NCBI GenBank assembly: GCA_020073545.1
Contig: JAIQEZ010000019.1
Span: forward strand, 1 to 49,680
Source of the DNA: Terriglobia bacterium
GTDB lineage: Bacteria > Acidobacteriota > Terriglobia > UBA7540
DNA length: 49,680 bases
Reading direction: 5' to 3'
Made by a program: the position numbers and the translations under genes. Numbering within the stretch: position 1 is the stretch's first letter; the number at the start of each line of letters is the position of its first letter. The notes below the pieces were generated by a model. It saw nothing but the letters and a program-made list of their open reading frames with translations. It was not told the origin of the DNA and did not search any database. This document shows positions 6,712 to 14,875 of the stretch, piece after piece.

Positions 6712-7786
6712 GTGGAGTTACCCACAGGCGGAGCCCACACACGCCGTGAGATCCTGTCACAACCGCGCTGCTGGGCGGATTGCTTTCAGGCACTCGATTC
6801 CCAAGGACAACTGCGGCAGGTTGGCAAGCGCTGGACTCCGCCTCCCGAATGGGCATTCATCGGCTGTGGTTCAAGCTACTACGTGGCGCTGGGGGCGGCG
6901 GCCACCTGGACCGCCTTGACCGGGCAGCCCGCGCAGGCGCTCCCGGCGTCGGAGCTGCTGCTTTTTCCGCAGCTCGTACTGAACGAGAAGCGGCCTTGCC
7001 AGCCGGTCCTGATTTCACGCTCCGGACACACCTCGGAAGTGCTCAAGGTTGCAGAAATACTGGAAGCGCAGCACAACATCCGGACACTGGCCATCAGTTG
7101 CGCGACGCATCAGCCGCTGGAAGAGATTTCGACCCTGACCCCGTACGTGTTGCCGGCCGATGAAGAGAGTAACGTGATGACACGCTCGTTCACGTCCATG
7201 CTGCTGGGACTCCAGGCTCTTGGCGCGGAGCAAGGAAAGCGAGAGGAATTCACGGAAGGCCTTCGGCGCCTGCCGGGCCAGGTGGAACCGTTGATGGAAG
7301 AGTTGTCGAGGCGCGTGCAGCAATTCGTGGAAACCCACGCCTTTGCGGACTACGTCTATCTGGGCCAGGGACCGTTCTTCGGCATAGCCAACGAGGGCAT
7401 GCTGAAAGTGAAGGAGATGTCCTGCTCCTACGGCCAGTGCTTCCACACACTGGAATTTCGCCATGGCCCCAAGGGCATCGTGGGACCGGAAACCCTGGTC
7501 ACCTTTTTCCTCTCCGAGAGCGGTTATGAGGAGGAGCGCGAAGTGCTGGAGGAAGTGAAGGGCCTGGGCGCGACGACTATGGTGGTGGCTAACCACGCCG
7601 ACAGCGCGGCACGCCGCGGATTTCCTCGTCGAACTCAAGCTGGACCTTCCGGAATTCGCACGCCTGGCGGCGTACATCATCCCCGGGCAGCTCCTGGGTC
7701 TGTATACAGGTCTGAAAAAGGGCTGCAACCCCGACCGGCCGAGCAACCTCTCGCGCGCCGTCATCTTGGACGATCGCGCCGCGTAG
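6712..7786 (+). pseudogene. SIS-domain sugar isomerase/aminotransferase (AgaS/GlmS C-terminal type), frameshifted
   Basis: From the GTG at 6712 (AAGGAG six bases upstream) the frame encodes two sugar-isomerase (SIS) domains. The first has FIGCGSSYYVALGAAATW and SRSGHTSEVLKVAEIL; the second has VYLGQGPFFGIANEGMLKVK and then TLEFRHGPKGIV. About residue 300 the family match stops. It resumes in the next frame as ADFLVELKLDLPEFARLAAY, with YTGLKKGCNPDRPSNLSRAV before a TAG at 7784-7786. That is the expected family C terminus, so one base appears inserted between about 7590 and 7625. The gene is inactivated, or the sequence carries an error. An intact protein would isomerise or deaminate an amino-sugar phosphate under the adjacent DeoR regulator. 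Confidence 0.75.
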
Positions 7787-8082
7787 GGCGGGATGGAGAA
7801 TCCAGGCTGACGTAGCCCGAATTTCTCACCACAAACGAAGGAGGGCGGGGCTTTAAGCCGCTGAAGCCAGTTCTGCGTTTATCGTAGGCGATGAATCCAA
7901 AGAGCCGCCCCGATCTGTCCCGATTGTTTAGGTCGGGATAAATCGGGACGGTAGGCTGGCTTGTCACGGGTGGCAGGTTCTCGTGCTGGCCCTGCTCAAT
8001 GCGTGGCCTGTTCGCGGGGGGTGGCTGGCTTGGCCGCGGAGCGCTGTCGGCTCCAATCGCTTGTTAGACCGCGTTTCCCAGC
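7787..8082. other. Intergenic region with HigA-tail remnant and an attC-like half site
   Basis: The region holds palindromes around 7900-7945 (TCCCGATTGTTTAGGTCGGGA). It also holds the 79-bp repeat shared with the 3' end of the higA gene at 14.5 kb, and GTTAGAC (8063-8069), which fits the integron core-site consensus GTTRRRY. No complete gene is supported. Confidence 0.5.
7956..8034 (-). repeat. 79-bp repeat: remnant of the 3' end of a higA-type antitoxin
   Basis: This block matches 14501-14580, which contains the last codons of the intact HigA gene and its downstream DNA. On the minus strand the copy here still reads AKPATPREQATH followed by TGA, against AKPAPAHEQATL at the intact locus. 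A second, related HigBA module therefore once stood here and has been lost except for its tail. Confidence 0.6.
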
Positions 8083-8571
8083 TCACTTGGCCTTTGAGGC
8101 TGAAAACAACTCAAGCAGGACCTTCGCCGTGATCCGCGAAGCGTTCCTCATCGGCACCTTCGCGTCCTTGGCGAGCGGTGGTGTGACTACGAGATACGCC
8201 TGGACCTCGCTTTTTTCGAGACTTCCCGCGAATCGCTTGATGAACGTCGCCCGGTCCTGAGGGTCACCAAAAACGCTGGCTACTTTCAATGGGGCCTGCG
8301 CATCTTCGATTGACTTGAACACGCCTGGTAGCTGGAAACCGCCAAGGCTACTGTCGTACTGCACCTTGGGTCCCGTCAGTACGAGTATGGTCCACTGCGT
8401 CTGCTTGTCCGCCTGCTCATCTGGAACCAAGCGACTGCTCCACGCACCACCGTTCCTGAAGAACTGAAGCGCCTGATCCAGATCGGGCTTTTCTTGCGCC
8501 CTGACGACCGGTCCCGCAGTCGTGAGGAAAACCGAAATCGCGAGTGTCAATGCATACATTCTGAATCGCAT
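8083..8571 (-). CDS. Hypothetical secreted protein
   Basis: A 162-residue protein. MRFRMYALTLAISVFLTTAG followed by PVVRAQEK is a good Sec signal peptide with cleavage near RAQ. The mature part includes LDQALQFFRNGGAWSSRLVP, TILVLTGPKVQYDSS and TFIKRFAGSLEKSEVQAYLV. I do not recognise a family. It is isolated on the minus strand. An attC-like GTTAGAC half site lies 14 bp past its stop codon, as would be expected for an integron cassette gene, but the other half of that site is not evident. Confidence 0.6.
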   Translation of the reverse strand: MRFRMYALTLAISVFLTTAGPVVRAQEKPDLDQALQFFRNGGAWSSRLVPDEQADKQTQWTILVLTGPKVQYDSSLGGFQLPGVFKSIEDAQAPLKVASVFGDPQDRATFIKRFAGSLEKSEVQAYLVVTPPLAKDAKVPMRNASRITAKVLLELFSASKAK

Positions 8572-9041
8572 GATGGATGGCCTCCCTCTTGGCGGCAGCG
8601 ACGAACGAACCGGTCGCTGAAGCGGCCTGACTCTTGTTTATGCTGACCCGGATGAAACCGGTCCTGGTCGGGCTGTGACGTACCCCCGGCGGTGTCGTGG
8701 GCGACCCGGGCCCCGATAGCGCGTTTTTTCCAAATCGATTATCGGGGCCGGGGCAGCAACCGCTTTGATTATAACGACTTCTTTCATGGCAATGTAGGAT
8801 ATTGCAATTAGACGCCCGCCCAACCTGTGAGTAAAGGGCGCAGGACCTCGCCGAACTGTTCCTCCTCCTTGGGTGCTGACGAATACCGCCTGTCGCCGGA
8901 AATGCCGGATAGCAAAAGTCCGCGGTTGGAAAGGCTCCAAGCGTCGCTGCCGGCTGCCCGGGCCTGGCCGCCGCACGACAAGGGAATGTACTCCTTGACC
9001 ACGATCACGCCGGAAACGTCCAGCCGGATGGCCTTGTGAAA
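8572..9041. other. Intergenic region, no gene supported
   Basis: Open frames exist on both strands, but none shows a recognisable domain, signal peptide or good ribosome-binding site. Nothing else stands out. Confidence 0.5.
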
Positions 9042-9361
9042 CTAGATGCCCCCGTCACAGATTTCTACCGGGTGTTCAACCGCGCGGCGGATCTGGAAAA
9101 CAAGGGGCAGCATGCTGCGGCCATGGCCGAGTGGGAAAAGGCCTGGGACTCGATCCCGCGGAGGCCAAGGCCAACCTCAATCTCGGGCTGGCTCTAACGC
9201 GCAACGGCAGGCTTGACGAGGCCATCCCGCATTTCCAGAAAGCCCTGGCACTCGATCCTAGGCGGGCTCAGACTCATTACAACCTCGGTGGCGCCCTTTA
9301 CATGCTAGCGCAGAGCTGCGACGCACCAAGCATCAACAGTGTCACCTCTTCGAAAACCTGA
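9042..9361 (+). pseudogene. TPR-protein remnant, frameshifted
   Basis: In one frame from 9042 the DNA reads VTDFYRVFNRAADLENKGQH and AAAMAEWEKAWDSIP. One frame over, from about 9153, it reads LDPAEAKANLNLGLALTRNG and RLDEAIPHFQKALALDPRRA, then THYNLGGALY. These are consecutive tetratricopeptide helices, so the gene has suffered a frameshift near 9145-9155. After about 9310 the TPR pattern stops. Neither end of the original gene can be found. Confidence 0.55.
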
Positions 9362-9965
9362 TCGCGCATAATACGCACTCGGATTGAATTCCCGTCGGTT
9401 TCTTGCGGGCGCGGGCTGCGAAGGAGCACCAGCGAGGTCTCGCTTCAGACCAACGATCCCGCAGGGCGGGGTAGAAAGGTGCGGTGGAACGTGTGCCGAC
9501 GGTCTCCATCAGGAACCCACGGTTAAGGCCCTCACCAACTCTGGAGTTCAAACCCCAGGCTAGGCACAGTGAGTCCATAAAGCCACCAGGAACCGCGCCT
9601 CCGCACGCGGCAATGACCAGCGCGGCGACCAACTCTCTCCGCGGCTTCAGGGTGACCCTGGGAATGGCATAGCGCCACCGGCGGCGTTCCTCCGGAGAAT
9701 CCAGGGAATCAACTAAGTTGTCCAGGAATACCTTGACGTTGTTTTCCCAGGTCTTGAGCGTCGATTCGACGGCCAGCTTTGGAGATTCGCTCCAGTAAGA
9801 GAGGAGAACCTCCTCAAGGCTCGGCCAGAATTCATCGCTTTCCTGCGACATCCGGATGACCTCCTGCCTGGCACCCTTGGGAACTCCCGTGAGCATGAGT
9901 GGGCCAAGAAACTGTAACGTCTGATAGAACGCGGACCAATTAGGCTCGGAAGGCCATGACGCCAT
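9342..9965 (-). CDS. Hypothetical protein
   Basis: A 207-residue open frame. The ATG at 9965 has a strong GGAGGAG ribosome-binding sequence five bases upstream, which is the best evidence that it is real. The first about 150 residues look protein-like (YQTLQFLGPLMLTGVPKGAR, LKTWENNVKVFLDNLVDSLD, SPEERRRWRYAIPRVTLKPR, ELVAALVIAACGGAVPGGFM). The last 50 are less convincing and the C terminus may be displaced. No family is recognised and no signal peptide is evident. Confidence 0.45.
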   Translation of the reverse strand: MASWPSEPNWSAFYQTLQFLGPLMLTGVPKGARQEVIRMSQESDEFWPSLEEVLLSYWSESPKLAVESTLKTWENNVKVFLDNLVDSLDSPEERRRWRYAIPRVTLKPRRELVAALVIAACGGAVPGGFMDSLCLAWGLNSRVGEGLNRGFLMETVGTRSTAPFYPALRDRWSEARPRWCSFAARARKKPTGIQSECVLCAIRFSKR

Positions 9966-10118
9966 CTCATCTCCTCCATGTGGTGTGGGCGTTTCTAACG
10001 TTCCGGTTCAGCGACGGCGCCCTGCTCGTCACTCGCCACTTGCCACTGCTCTTAACCGTTGCACCGCCGCCGAGGGTTGTCGGGAACAGCCGCTTTTGGC
10101 GGTGATCCTCCAGGAGGG

Positions 10119-10173
10119 TAACGCTCCGGTTCAGCGGGGGCGGAACGCCGACCGCTCCAACCGGTTGTTAGGC
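10119..10173. other. Integron attC-like recombination site
   Basis: An imperfect palindrome opens with TAACGCTCCGGTTCAGCGG and ends CTCCAACCGGTTGTTAGGC. The right core GTTAGGC (10167-10173) fits the consensus GTTRRRY, and the left arm carries the complementary AAC. The arms pair through CCGGTT and AGCGG with unpaired bases near the core, as attC sites do. A second left arm, TAACGTTCCGGTTCAGC, lies at 9996-10012, so this may be the survivor of two sites. It stands 64 bp past the stop codon of the minus-strand quinone reductase gene. Confidence 0.45.
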
Positions 10174-10236
10174 GGACAAACGGCAGATTTGATCGCCCCC
10201 GGCTTCCCGGCCAAGAGCGACTCCTGCCCGCGCCCT

Positions 10237-10983
10237 TTATGACTGGGCAAACCCTTTACCCAGTTTGTGGGCTCGCTCCAGATAACTCCGTCTGGTTTCA
10301 TCGTCCGCTACAGGCACACCATAGAAATAAACATGTTCGACCTTTTTGACCCCTGGATACCGTAATCCCCAGTCATCGATAACTCGCGTCATTGGTGCTT
10401 CCCAATCGGCCTTGTAGTCCTCTTCTTTGAAGAGCGTCGTGCTGATGACCAGGGCTTTTTCATGGTGAAGCAGTGGCACCCGACCTTTCGCTTCACCGCG
10501 CCAGCCCTCAGACGTTAAGGCATAAGCATCACCGTAGGCAAAGACCCGTTCGAACCACCCCTTCAGGATCGCGGGAAAGTGTAGCCAGAACACGGGTGCA
10601 ATAAACGCAAGGCCCTGGGCATTTTCCAGTTTCTCCCACTGGGCAACAACGTCTTTGGGTCTGTGGTCGTGGATGAATTTCGCCACTGCCAAAGAATCCT
10701 TGTTGCGGAGCCAGCGTGAGGCGATGAACCTCTGAATGGGACCTCCTGCAAAGTCCAGCACGCGTTGCTTTAGGTTCATTTGTTCGAGTATCTCCAACGG
10801 CATGCTTTCATGCACATAACTGGCAAAGTCCTGCATGCGAAAAACTGGATCAAATCGAATGGCATACAGGTCGACCACTTCGCTGACGTGACCGGCGTCC
10901 TCCAGCCCTTTGGTGAACTCCTGGAGAACGGCGTGGCAAAATGACTTGGGATTCGGATGGGCGTACACGGTCAAGACTCTCAC
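10237..10983 (-). CDS. NAD(P)H:quinone oxidoreductase, flavodoxin-like fold
   Basis: A 248-residue protein of the NQO1/MdaB/KefF-type flavin reductases. MRVLTVYAHPNPKSFCHAVL is the family start, with the FMN/FAD phosphate-binding loop at 'AHPNPKSF'. Then come VVDLYAIRFDPVF, AQGLAFIAPVFWLHFPAILK, GWFERVFAYGDAYAL and a C-terminal VEHVYFYGV. It would transfer two electrons from NAD(P)H to quinones in the cytosol and limit redox cycling. It follows an isoprenylcysteine methyltransferase-like gene by 37 bp on the same strand, so the two are probably cotranscribed. An attC-like site lies just past its stop codon. Confidence 0.85.
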   Translation of the reverse strand: MRVLTVYAHPNPKSFCHAVLQEFTKGLEDAGHVSEVVDLYAIRFDPVFRMQDFASYVHESMPLEILEQMNLKQRVLDFAGGPIQRFIASRWLRNKDSLAVAKFIHDHRPKDVVAQWEKLENAQGLAFIAPVFWLHFPAILKGWFERVFAYGDAYALTSEGWRGEAKGRVPLLHHEKALVISTTLFKEEDYKADWEAPMTRVIDDWGLRYPGVKKVEHVYFYGVPVADDETRRSYLERAHKLGKGFAQS

Positions 10984-11020
10984 TAGATAGCCCTCCTAGT
11001 GTGACTATTGACTGCATGGA

Positions 11021-11635
11021 TCAATAAACGAAGGGAACGAATCTTTTCGCTTTTTGCTGGTAAGCGACATACTGCTCGCCATATGCTTTCCGCAACCCAT
11101 CTTCCTCAACGGGAATCAGCAGGAAAATCAACACAAGATAGATGCAAAACACGCAAAAGAAAGCCCATGACTGGATCAGGCAGGCCAGCCCCAAGGAGAT
11201 ACTCAACGCCGCTGTGTACATGGGGTGCCTGACCAGTTTGTAAGGTCCACCCATAACCATCTTATCTTCAGATCGAGGAGCGCTTCCCCCCAGCTGGTAA
11301 TTCCGCCCTAGCGTGATCAACGCCCATGCCATGAGGAGATACCCGATCACATACATCACCGACCCTACGAACTCCAAGATCATCACAATCCACGGTTCAT
11401 CAATGGTAATGTGGGTAGGATCGATCGTCGCCAGACGGGGAGTGATAAGCAATATTGCGGCTAGGGGATTCACAACTAACAAAAAAAAGAGGTTGAAGAT
11501 ATTGACGAGCTGAACCTTAAGGTCGCCTTTTGGTTTATCCAAAATGGAACCCGTAGCAACTTGCTTGACGATAACCAGCATCCCCAACAGGGATACAATT
11601 GCGATTCCGATTATCCCTTGATCGAGTAAATGCAT
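11021..11635 (-). CDS. Isoprenylcysteine carboxyl methyltransferase-like membrane protein
   Basis: A 204-residue integral membrane protein with four to five hydrophobic segments. The C-terminal signature GGPYKLVRHPMYTAALSISL, followed by EEDGLRKAYGEQYVAYQQK and RFVP, is that of the ICMT/PEMT family, which binds S-adenosylmethionine at the membrane face. Bacterial members methylate unknown, often lipid-like substrates, so no substrate can be named. ATG 11635 was chosen because AGGAAGAG lies just before it; an upstream GTG (11656) is in frame but has no ribosome-binding site. It is likely first in a two-gene unit with the quinone reductase. Confidence 0.8.
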   Translation of the reverse strand: MHLLDQGIIGIAIVSLLGMLVIVKQVATGSILDKPKGDLKVQLVNIFNLFFLLVVNPLAAILLITPRLATIDPTHITIDEPWIVMILEFVGSVMYVIGYLLMAWALITLGRNYQLGGSAPRSEDKMVMGGPYKLVRHPMYTAALSISLGLACLIQSWAFFCVFCIYLVLIFLLIPVEEDGLRKAYGEQYVAYQQKAKRFVPFVY

Positions 11636-11686
11636 CTCTTCCTGCTTAAGGCGCACGTCCAGATGTCGGAGGAAACAAAACTCTCC

Positions 11687-11746
11687 GCCTAACGACCGGC
11701 CGATGAGCTCCGAGTGAAGGGAGTCTGCTCGATCCGCTTGTTGGGC
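11687..11746. other. Integron attC-like recombination site
   Basis: GCCTAAC (11687-11693, matching RYYYAAC) and GTTGGGC (11740-11746, matching GTTRRRY) bound a 60-bp imperfect palindrome. The outer arms, CCTAACGACCGGCCGA and its counterpart TCGATCCGCTTGTTGGG, pair with bulges, the hallmark of folded attC sites. It lies between the 5' end of the ICMT-like gene and the 3' side of the next minus-strand gene, the position expected in a cassette array. No integrase gene is in the window. Confidence 0.5.
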
Positions 11747-11927
11747 GGGTTTTGCCTTTTGATCTTAACAGATTTTTCCCGGGGCACCGGGCACAGCGTC
11801 GCAATTGCGGGAAGCGGCCATAGGGCTGCGTCAGGGGACTGCATTGGCAGGCGAGTAGGCTTCTCCCGCACCCAAACCGGGCTGCGCCGCGTGCACGACC
11901 CGCCACTCCCGCAGACCCCAGGTGACT

Positions 11928-12404
11928 CTAATGAGCTTCCGTGTAAATGGCTTCGGTCACATTCGAGGGGTGGTCAGAATACGAACTGCCAGGCGAAAAG
12001 GCCACCTTCTCGTACTTGCTGCCGACCTTTCGAATGACATCGTGCCATCCGTCTTCCCAGCTTATGCGGGCTTCGCCCTCCACGACGGTCCATGTACCGT
12101 GGCTCGAACCTAGCGTTTTATGAGCCACTCCATCGGGCTTCAAGCTGATGTCAAATTTTCGCCCCATGCCGTCGTCCACTTTCCACTCACCAAGAAAGTG
12201 GCCTTGCCCCAGGGAAGTCTTAACGGCTGGGGAGTTGAATTCGATCCGGGCAATTTCCGCCAAGCGGAAGCTTTGCTTACGCCCATCCTTAAAGACGATC
12301 ACTATGGAGCCCCGCGCGTCTTCCGTGGCCGCTCTCAGCGCAGCCGGGGGAGCAACCAACGCTAGTATTCCTAGAACCCAGACTAGCCTGTTGAGAATGC
12401 GCAT
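11928..12404 (-). CDS. Hypothetical secreted protein
   Basis: A 158-residue protein. ATG 12404 has GAGGAG at good spacing and opens a signal peptide: MRILNRLVWVLGILALVAPP, then AALRAATED. The mature part (IVIVFKDGRKQSFRLAEIAR, then IEFNS) resembles a short beta motif seen in acidobacterial exported proteins. It ends with GHFLGEWKVDDGMGRKFDIS and GTWTVVEGEARISWEDGWHD, which suggests a small beta-barrel. No function is assigned. It sits upstream of the attC-like site at 11687-11746. Confidence 0.65.
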   Translation of the reverse strand: MRILNRLVWVLGILALVAPPAALRAATEDARGSIVIVFKDGRKQSFRLAEIARIEFNSPAVKTSLGQGHFLGEWKVDDGMGRKFDISLKPDGVAHKTLGSSHGTWTVVEGEARISWEDGWHDVIRKVGSKYEKVAFSPGSSYSDHPSNVTEAIYTEAH

Positions 12405-12836
12405 AACACTTCTCCTCGGAGGACACAAGAGACACAAATCCGCCGGCCCTCGCGCTCTGCATCATAATACGAATCCTGGCGGTGGATGGTTCAGATGCCT
12501 CTGTCGCAGCCGCCAGGAAACAGGTTCGCTCTACTGAATCTTGTATCTACCCTAGACCATGATCACCCTGTCCCCTTTCACCCGGAATTTCCGATTTGAC
12601 CCTCTGACTTGCGCATCCTATGCTTCTCCTGCCCTCGACACAACGAATTTGCCACCGGAGCAGGCCCCAGCGAGATCAGCGGGGTTCCGACAGCTCGTTT
12701 TTGCCCGTCTGACGAGCCCCGCTTGCCGCCGCTCAAATGATTTCTCAGACACCGCTCCGAACCTCCTGCCTCGGCCCCAGATTTTGCAGCCGCAATCGGT
12801 GTGCTACCCGCTCGGCACCGGCAGCAGTGAGCCCTT
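12405..12836. other. Intergenic region, no gene supported
   Basis: No open frame has recognisable features. The segment around 12560-12600 (TCACCCTGTCCCCTTTCACC) resembles the end of an insertion sequence, but no inverted partner is visible. Confidence 0.4.
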
Positions 12837-13238
12837 CTAATGTGGGGTCGACGTCCGAAGTCGCGCCCGCATCGAGATGATTGCGAGCGCCGCCATCGCC
12901 ACGACCAAGATGTTCCACGTGGCAAAAGCCACGAAGCCGCCGCGAGTCATGACCCAACCTGGACTTGCCGCAGTTGCGAAGCCGCCGAGCACGCTCACCG
13001 GGCCGTTGGCCACAAACAGCCACGCGGTTGTCCGCTCGAGCGCGCCGCGACGGAAGACCGGGGCCACAAGCCACGTCGCGATGACGAGCACCGCGTAGCC
13101 CCACATCTCGAGGGCCCAGCCGAGCGACCGCGGGTTTGCCATGGTGAGGCCGCTGATCAGCAGTGCGTCCTCCGGTGATGAGCCCGTCACCAGCGCCGGC
13201 ACAAAGGTTGTCTGGACCGCATAGATCACGATGATCAT
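12837..13238 (-). CDS. Small membrane protein, possibly N-terminally truncated
   Basis: A 133-residue protein with about four hydrophobic segments: EMWGYAVLVIATWLVAPVF, TTAWLFVANGPVSVLGGFAT, GFVAFATWNILVVAMAALAI, and the first, less hydrophobic one near residue 5. The start is abrupt: the frame reaches a TGA seven codons upstream, and that TGA is also the stop of the upstream gene. Either the two are translationally coupled or a longer membrane protein has lost its first helices. The family is not recognised. Confidence 0.5.
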   Translation of the reverse strand: MIIVIYAVQTTFVPALVTGSSPEDALLISGLTMANPRSLGWALEMWGYAVLVIATWLVAPVFRRGALERTTAWLFVANGPVSVLGGFATAASPGWVMTRGGFVAFATWNILVVAMAALAIISMRARLRTSTPH

Positions 13239-13256
13239 CGCCGCAAATGCCCCGGC

Positions 13257-13760
13257 TCAACGCGCGACCAACTCCTTTGTTAGCGCCCCGATATCGAACG
13301 TGTGGCCTGCAATGCGAACGTATCGGATCGCTGCTGGATCCGGGACGGAGAACGCAACCTCACGGGCATGCCAGCCCAGTGGTGCAGCGACTAAGTACAG
13401 CGACTCATGCGTGGTATCGAGCGGACTCGCGTACTTTGTGCCACCGCGGTCTTCGGCTTCGAAGTGCCAGACACTTAGGGAGGGATCATCCTTGTCGGAT
13501 CGGAGGTCTCTCGCCGCAAATGCCACGACGAGAGGGATCTCTCCCGCTTTGGGCTCAATGGTTGCGGACCGCGCTCCTCCGGGGGACATGATCCACGTCT
13601 TAGTCGTTCGTACACCCGTGATCCGGAGCTCATGGCAGTCGCCGTGCTTCTGACCGGGAGGGGCTCCAGCGGCGAGTTGCGCAGGTTGTTGAGCGTACGC
13701 GACAGCGGATGCCACGATCAGGCCTCCGCGTGCGAGCGCTGAACCAAGTCTCCATTCCAT
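13257..13760 (-). CDS. Hypothetical secreted protein
   Basis: A 167-residue protein. The N terminus SALARGGLIVASAVAYAQQP resembles a signal peptide ending AYA-QQ. The mature part includes GDCHELRITGVRTTKTWIMS, GEIPLVVAFAARDLRSDKDD, SLYLVAAPLGWHAREVAFSV and AIRYVRIAGHTFDIGALTKE. The Leu/Val-rich strands suggest a beta sandwich. I do not recognise the family. Its stop codon is 19 bp upstream of the start of the following membrane-protein gene on the same strand. Confidence 0.55.
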   Translation of the reverse strand: MEWRLGSALARGGLIVASAVAYAQQPAQLAAGAPPGQKHGDCHELRITGVRTTKTWIMSPGGARSATIEPKAGEIPLVVAFAARDLRSDKDDPSLSVWHFEAEDRGGTKYASPLDTTHESLYLVAAPLGWHAREVAFSVPDPAAIRYVRIAGHTFDIGALTKELVAR

Positions 13761-14318
13761 TCGGCCCTCTACTTCAACACGCCAGTTTCATTCTTCTGCA
13801 GGTCAGCGGCCTGCCCAACTCGTGTTTAGGCTGACCTGCGTAGAACCCTTCCCGGTCGGCATAGCGAGAAAGCGCCAATGCCGCGTCGCGACCGGAACCG
13901 CCTGCTGTGTAACGACTTCCAATGCGTGCGCCAATTCGCCTTCGGAATTTTATGGCGCCGTCTCGGTCCGGCGGCTGTAATGCCGAGTGCGCAGGGCTTC
14001 TACCACGCGGTGGTAGAGCCTCGCAGTCGGCTCGCCAGGGAGCAGCCCCAACGGTGACCGACGATCGGCCGGGGAGTTATTCGTGACGCCTAGCCTCCTG
14101 GGGTTTCTCGGGCTGGCGAAAGGGTGACGTAACTAGACAGCCCCTTAACCTGCGATGCAAGTCCAAAATCTCGCGCACCGGGGCCACTTATTTCCTCATC
14201 CTTGGACATTGCGAGGTCCCACTTTGTCACCAGTAATGCCACAATAGATCCTTCTAAAAGGGCTTTGGTTGACCTATCCACCTGGACGGCAGGTGGGCTG
14301 CCCGGACACTGGAATAGT
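13761..14318. other. Intergenic region, no intact gene
   Basis: A short hairpin TCTACCAC-GCG-GTGGTAGA sits at 13999-14017. GCCCAAC at 13813-13819 fits an attC core by itself, but no partner core lies within 150 bp. Open frames here lack family features. Confidence 0.5.
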
Positions 14319-14462
14319 TCAGAGAAGCTGGTCCAAAACCAGCGTCTCGAAGGCTTCCGCCCGCGTGAAGGCCGGATCATATGTAATCAAGCCGGTCGCC
14401 CGGGCGTGGGCGGCGGTCGCGGGCTTGATTTGTAGGTCCGCAGTTCGGTCAAGAATCCCCAC
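14319..14462 (-). pseudogene. PIN-domain (VapC-type) toxin, C-terminal remnant
   Basis: The minus strand reads ILDRTADLQIKPATAAHARA, then TGLITYDPAFTRAEAFETLV before a TGA. This matches the last third of PIN-domain RNases, where 'DL.IAA.A...G..L.T.D..F' places a conserved Asp on the active-site loop. No upstream PIN domain with its first acidic residues is present, so only the 3' end survives. It lies about 80 bp beyond the 3' end of the HigBA module. Confidence 0.45.
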
Positions 14463-14500
14463 CAAAGAGCCACAGACGTAAAGAACACGTCTGGGCTACG

Positions 14501-14580
14501 CTGGCTCGTGACGGGTCGCAGGTTCTCGTGCTGACCCTATTCAAAGCGTGGCCTGTTCGTGCGCGGGGGCTGGCTTTGCC
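14501..14580. repeat. 80-bp repeat overlapping the 3' end of higA (pairs with 7956-8034)
   Basis: The block contains the last 13 codons of the HigA gene and 40 bp of downstream DNA. It is repeated at 7956-8034 with a few mismatches, including the CAGGTTCTCGTGCTG core. Confidence 0.6.
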
Positions 14581-14861
14581 ACGTAGCGCTTAACCTTGAT
14601 GTTCGCCTCCCTGTCCCGGGCCTCGGCAATCTCGAAGGCGGTCTGCATCCGCAGAAGGGTGTCCATCTTCGGGCCGAAAGCCTTCTCGACCCGCAACGCC
14701 ATGTCGGGCGAGAGCGCGGCGCGGCCGTTGAGAAGGGCAGAGAGCGCGGGCCGGGTCACGCCCAGAACCTTGGCGGCCTTCGTAACCGAGAGACCCAGAG
14801 GCTCGATGACCTCCATCCTAATGAAGTGTCCCGGATGGGCCGGGCGTGCCATACGCATCAT
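14541..14861 (-). CDS. higA: HigA-family antitoxin
   Basis: A 106-residue protein with the HigA/VapI signature: AHPGHFIRMEVIEPLGLSVT, then KAAKVLGVTRPALSALLNGR (an XRE helix-turn-helix), then AALSPDMALRVEKAFG. It neutralises HigB and represses the operon. It lies 14 bp downstream of higB; toxin-first order is the norm for hig modules. The C-terminal tail after about residue 82 (EARDREANIKVKRYVAKPAP) is specific to this subgroup. The module appears complete. Confidence 0.88.
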   Translation of the reverse strand: MMRMARPAHPGHFIRMEVIEPLGLSVTKAAKVLGVTRPALSALLNGRAALSPDMALRVEKAFGPKMDTLLRMQTAFEIAEARDREANIKVKRYVAKPAPAHEQATL

Positions 14862-14875
14862 GGTTTTGTTTCCTT

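Noticed and set aside
8735-8800. A minus-strand MKEVVII start resembling thiolase N termini
   Set aside because: Only the first eight residues are similar; the frame then diverges completely and lacks any thiolase motif.
13813-13819. GCCCAAC as another attC core
   Set aside because: No complementary GTTRRRY core lies within the usual 50-150 bp, so a single 7-mer is not evidence.
14090-14380. A 96-codon minus-strand open frame
   Set aside because: Its composition is unconvincing, and its upstream part overlaps, in a different frame, the better-supported PIN-domain remnant.
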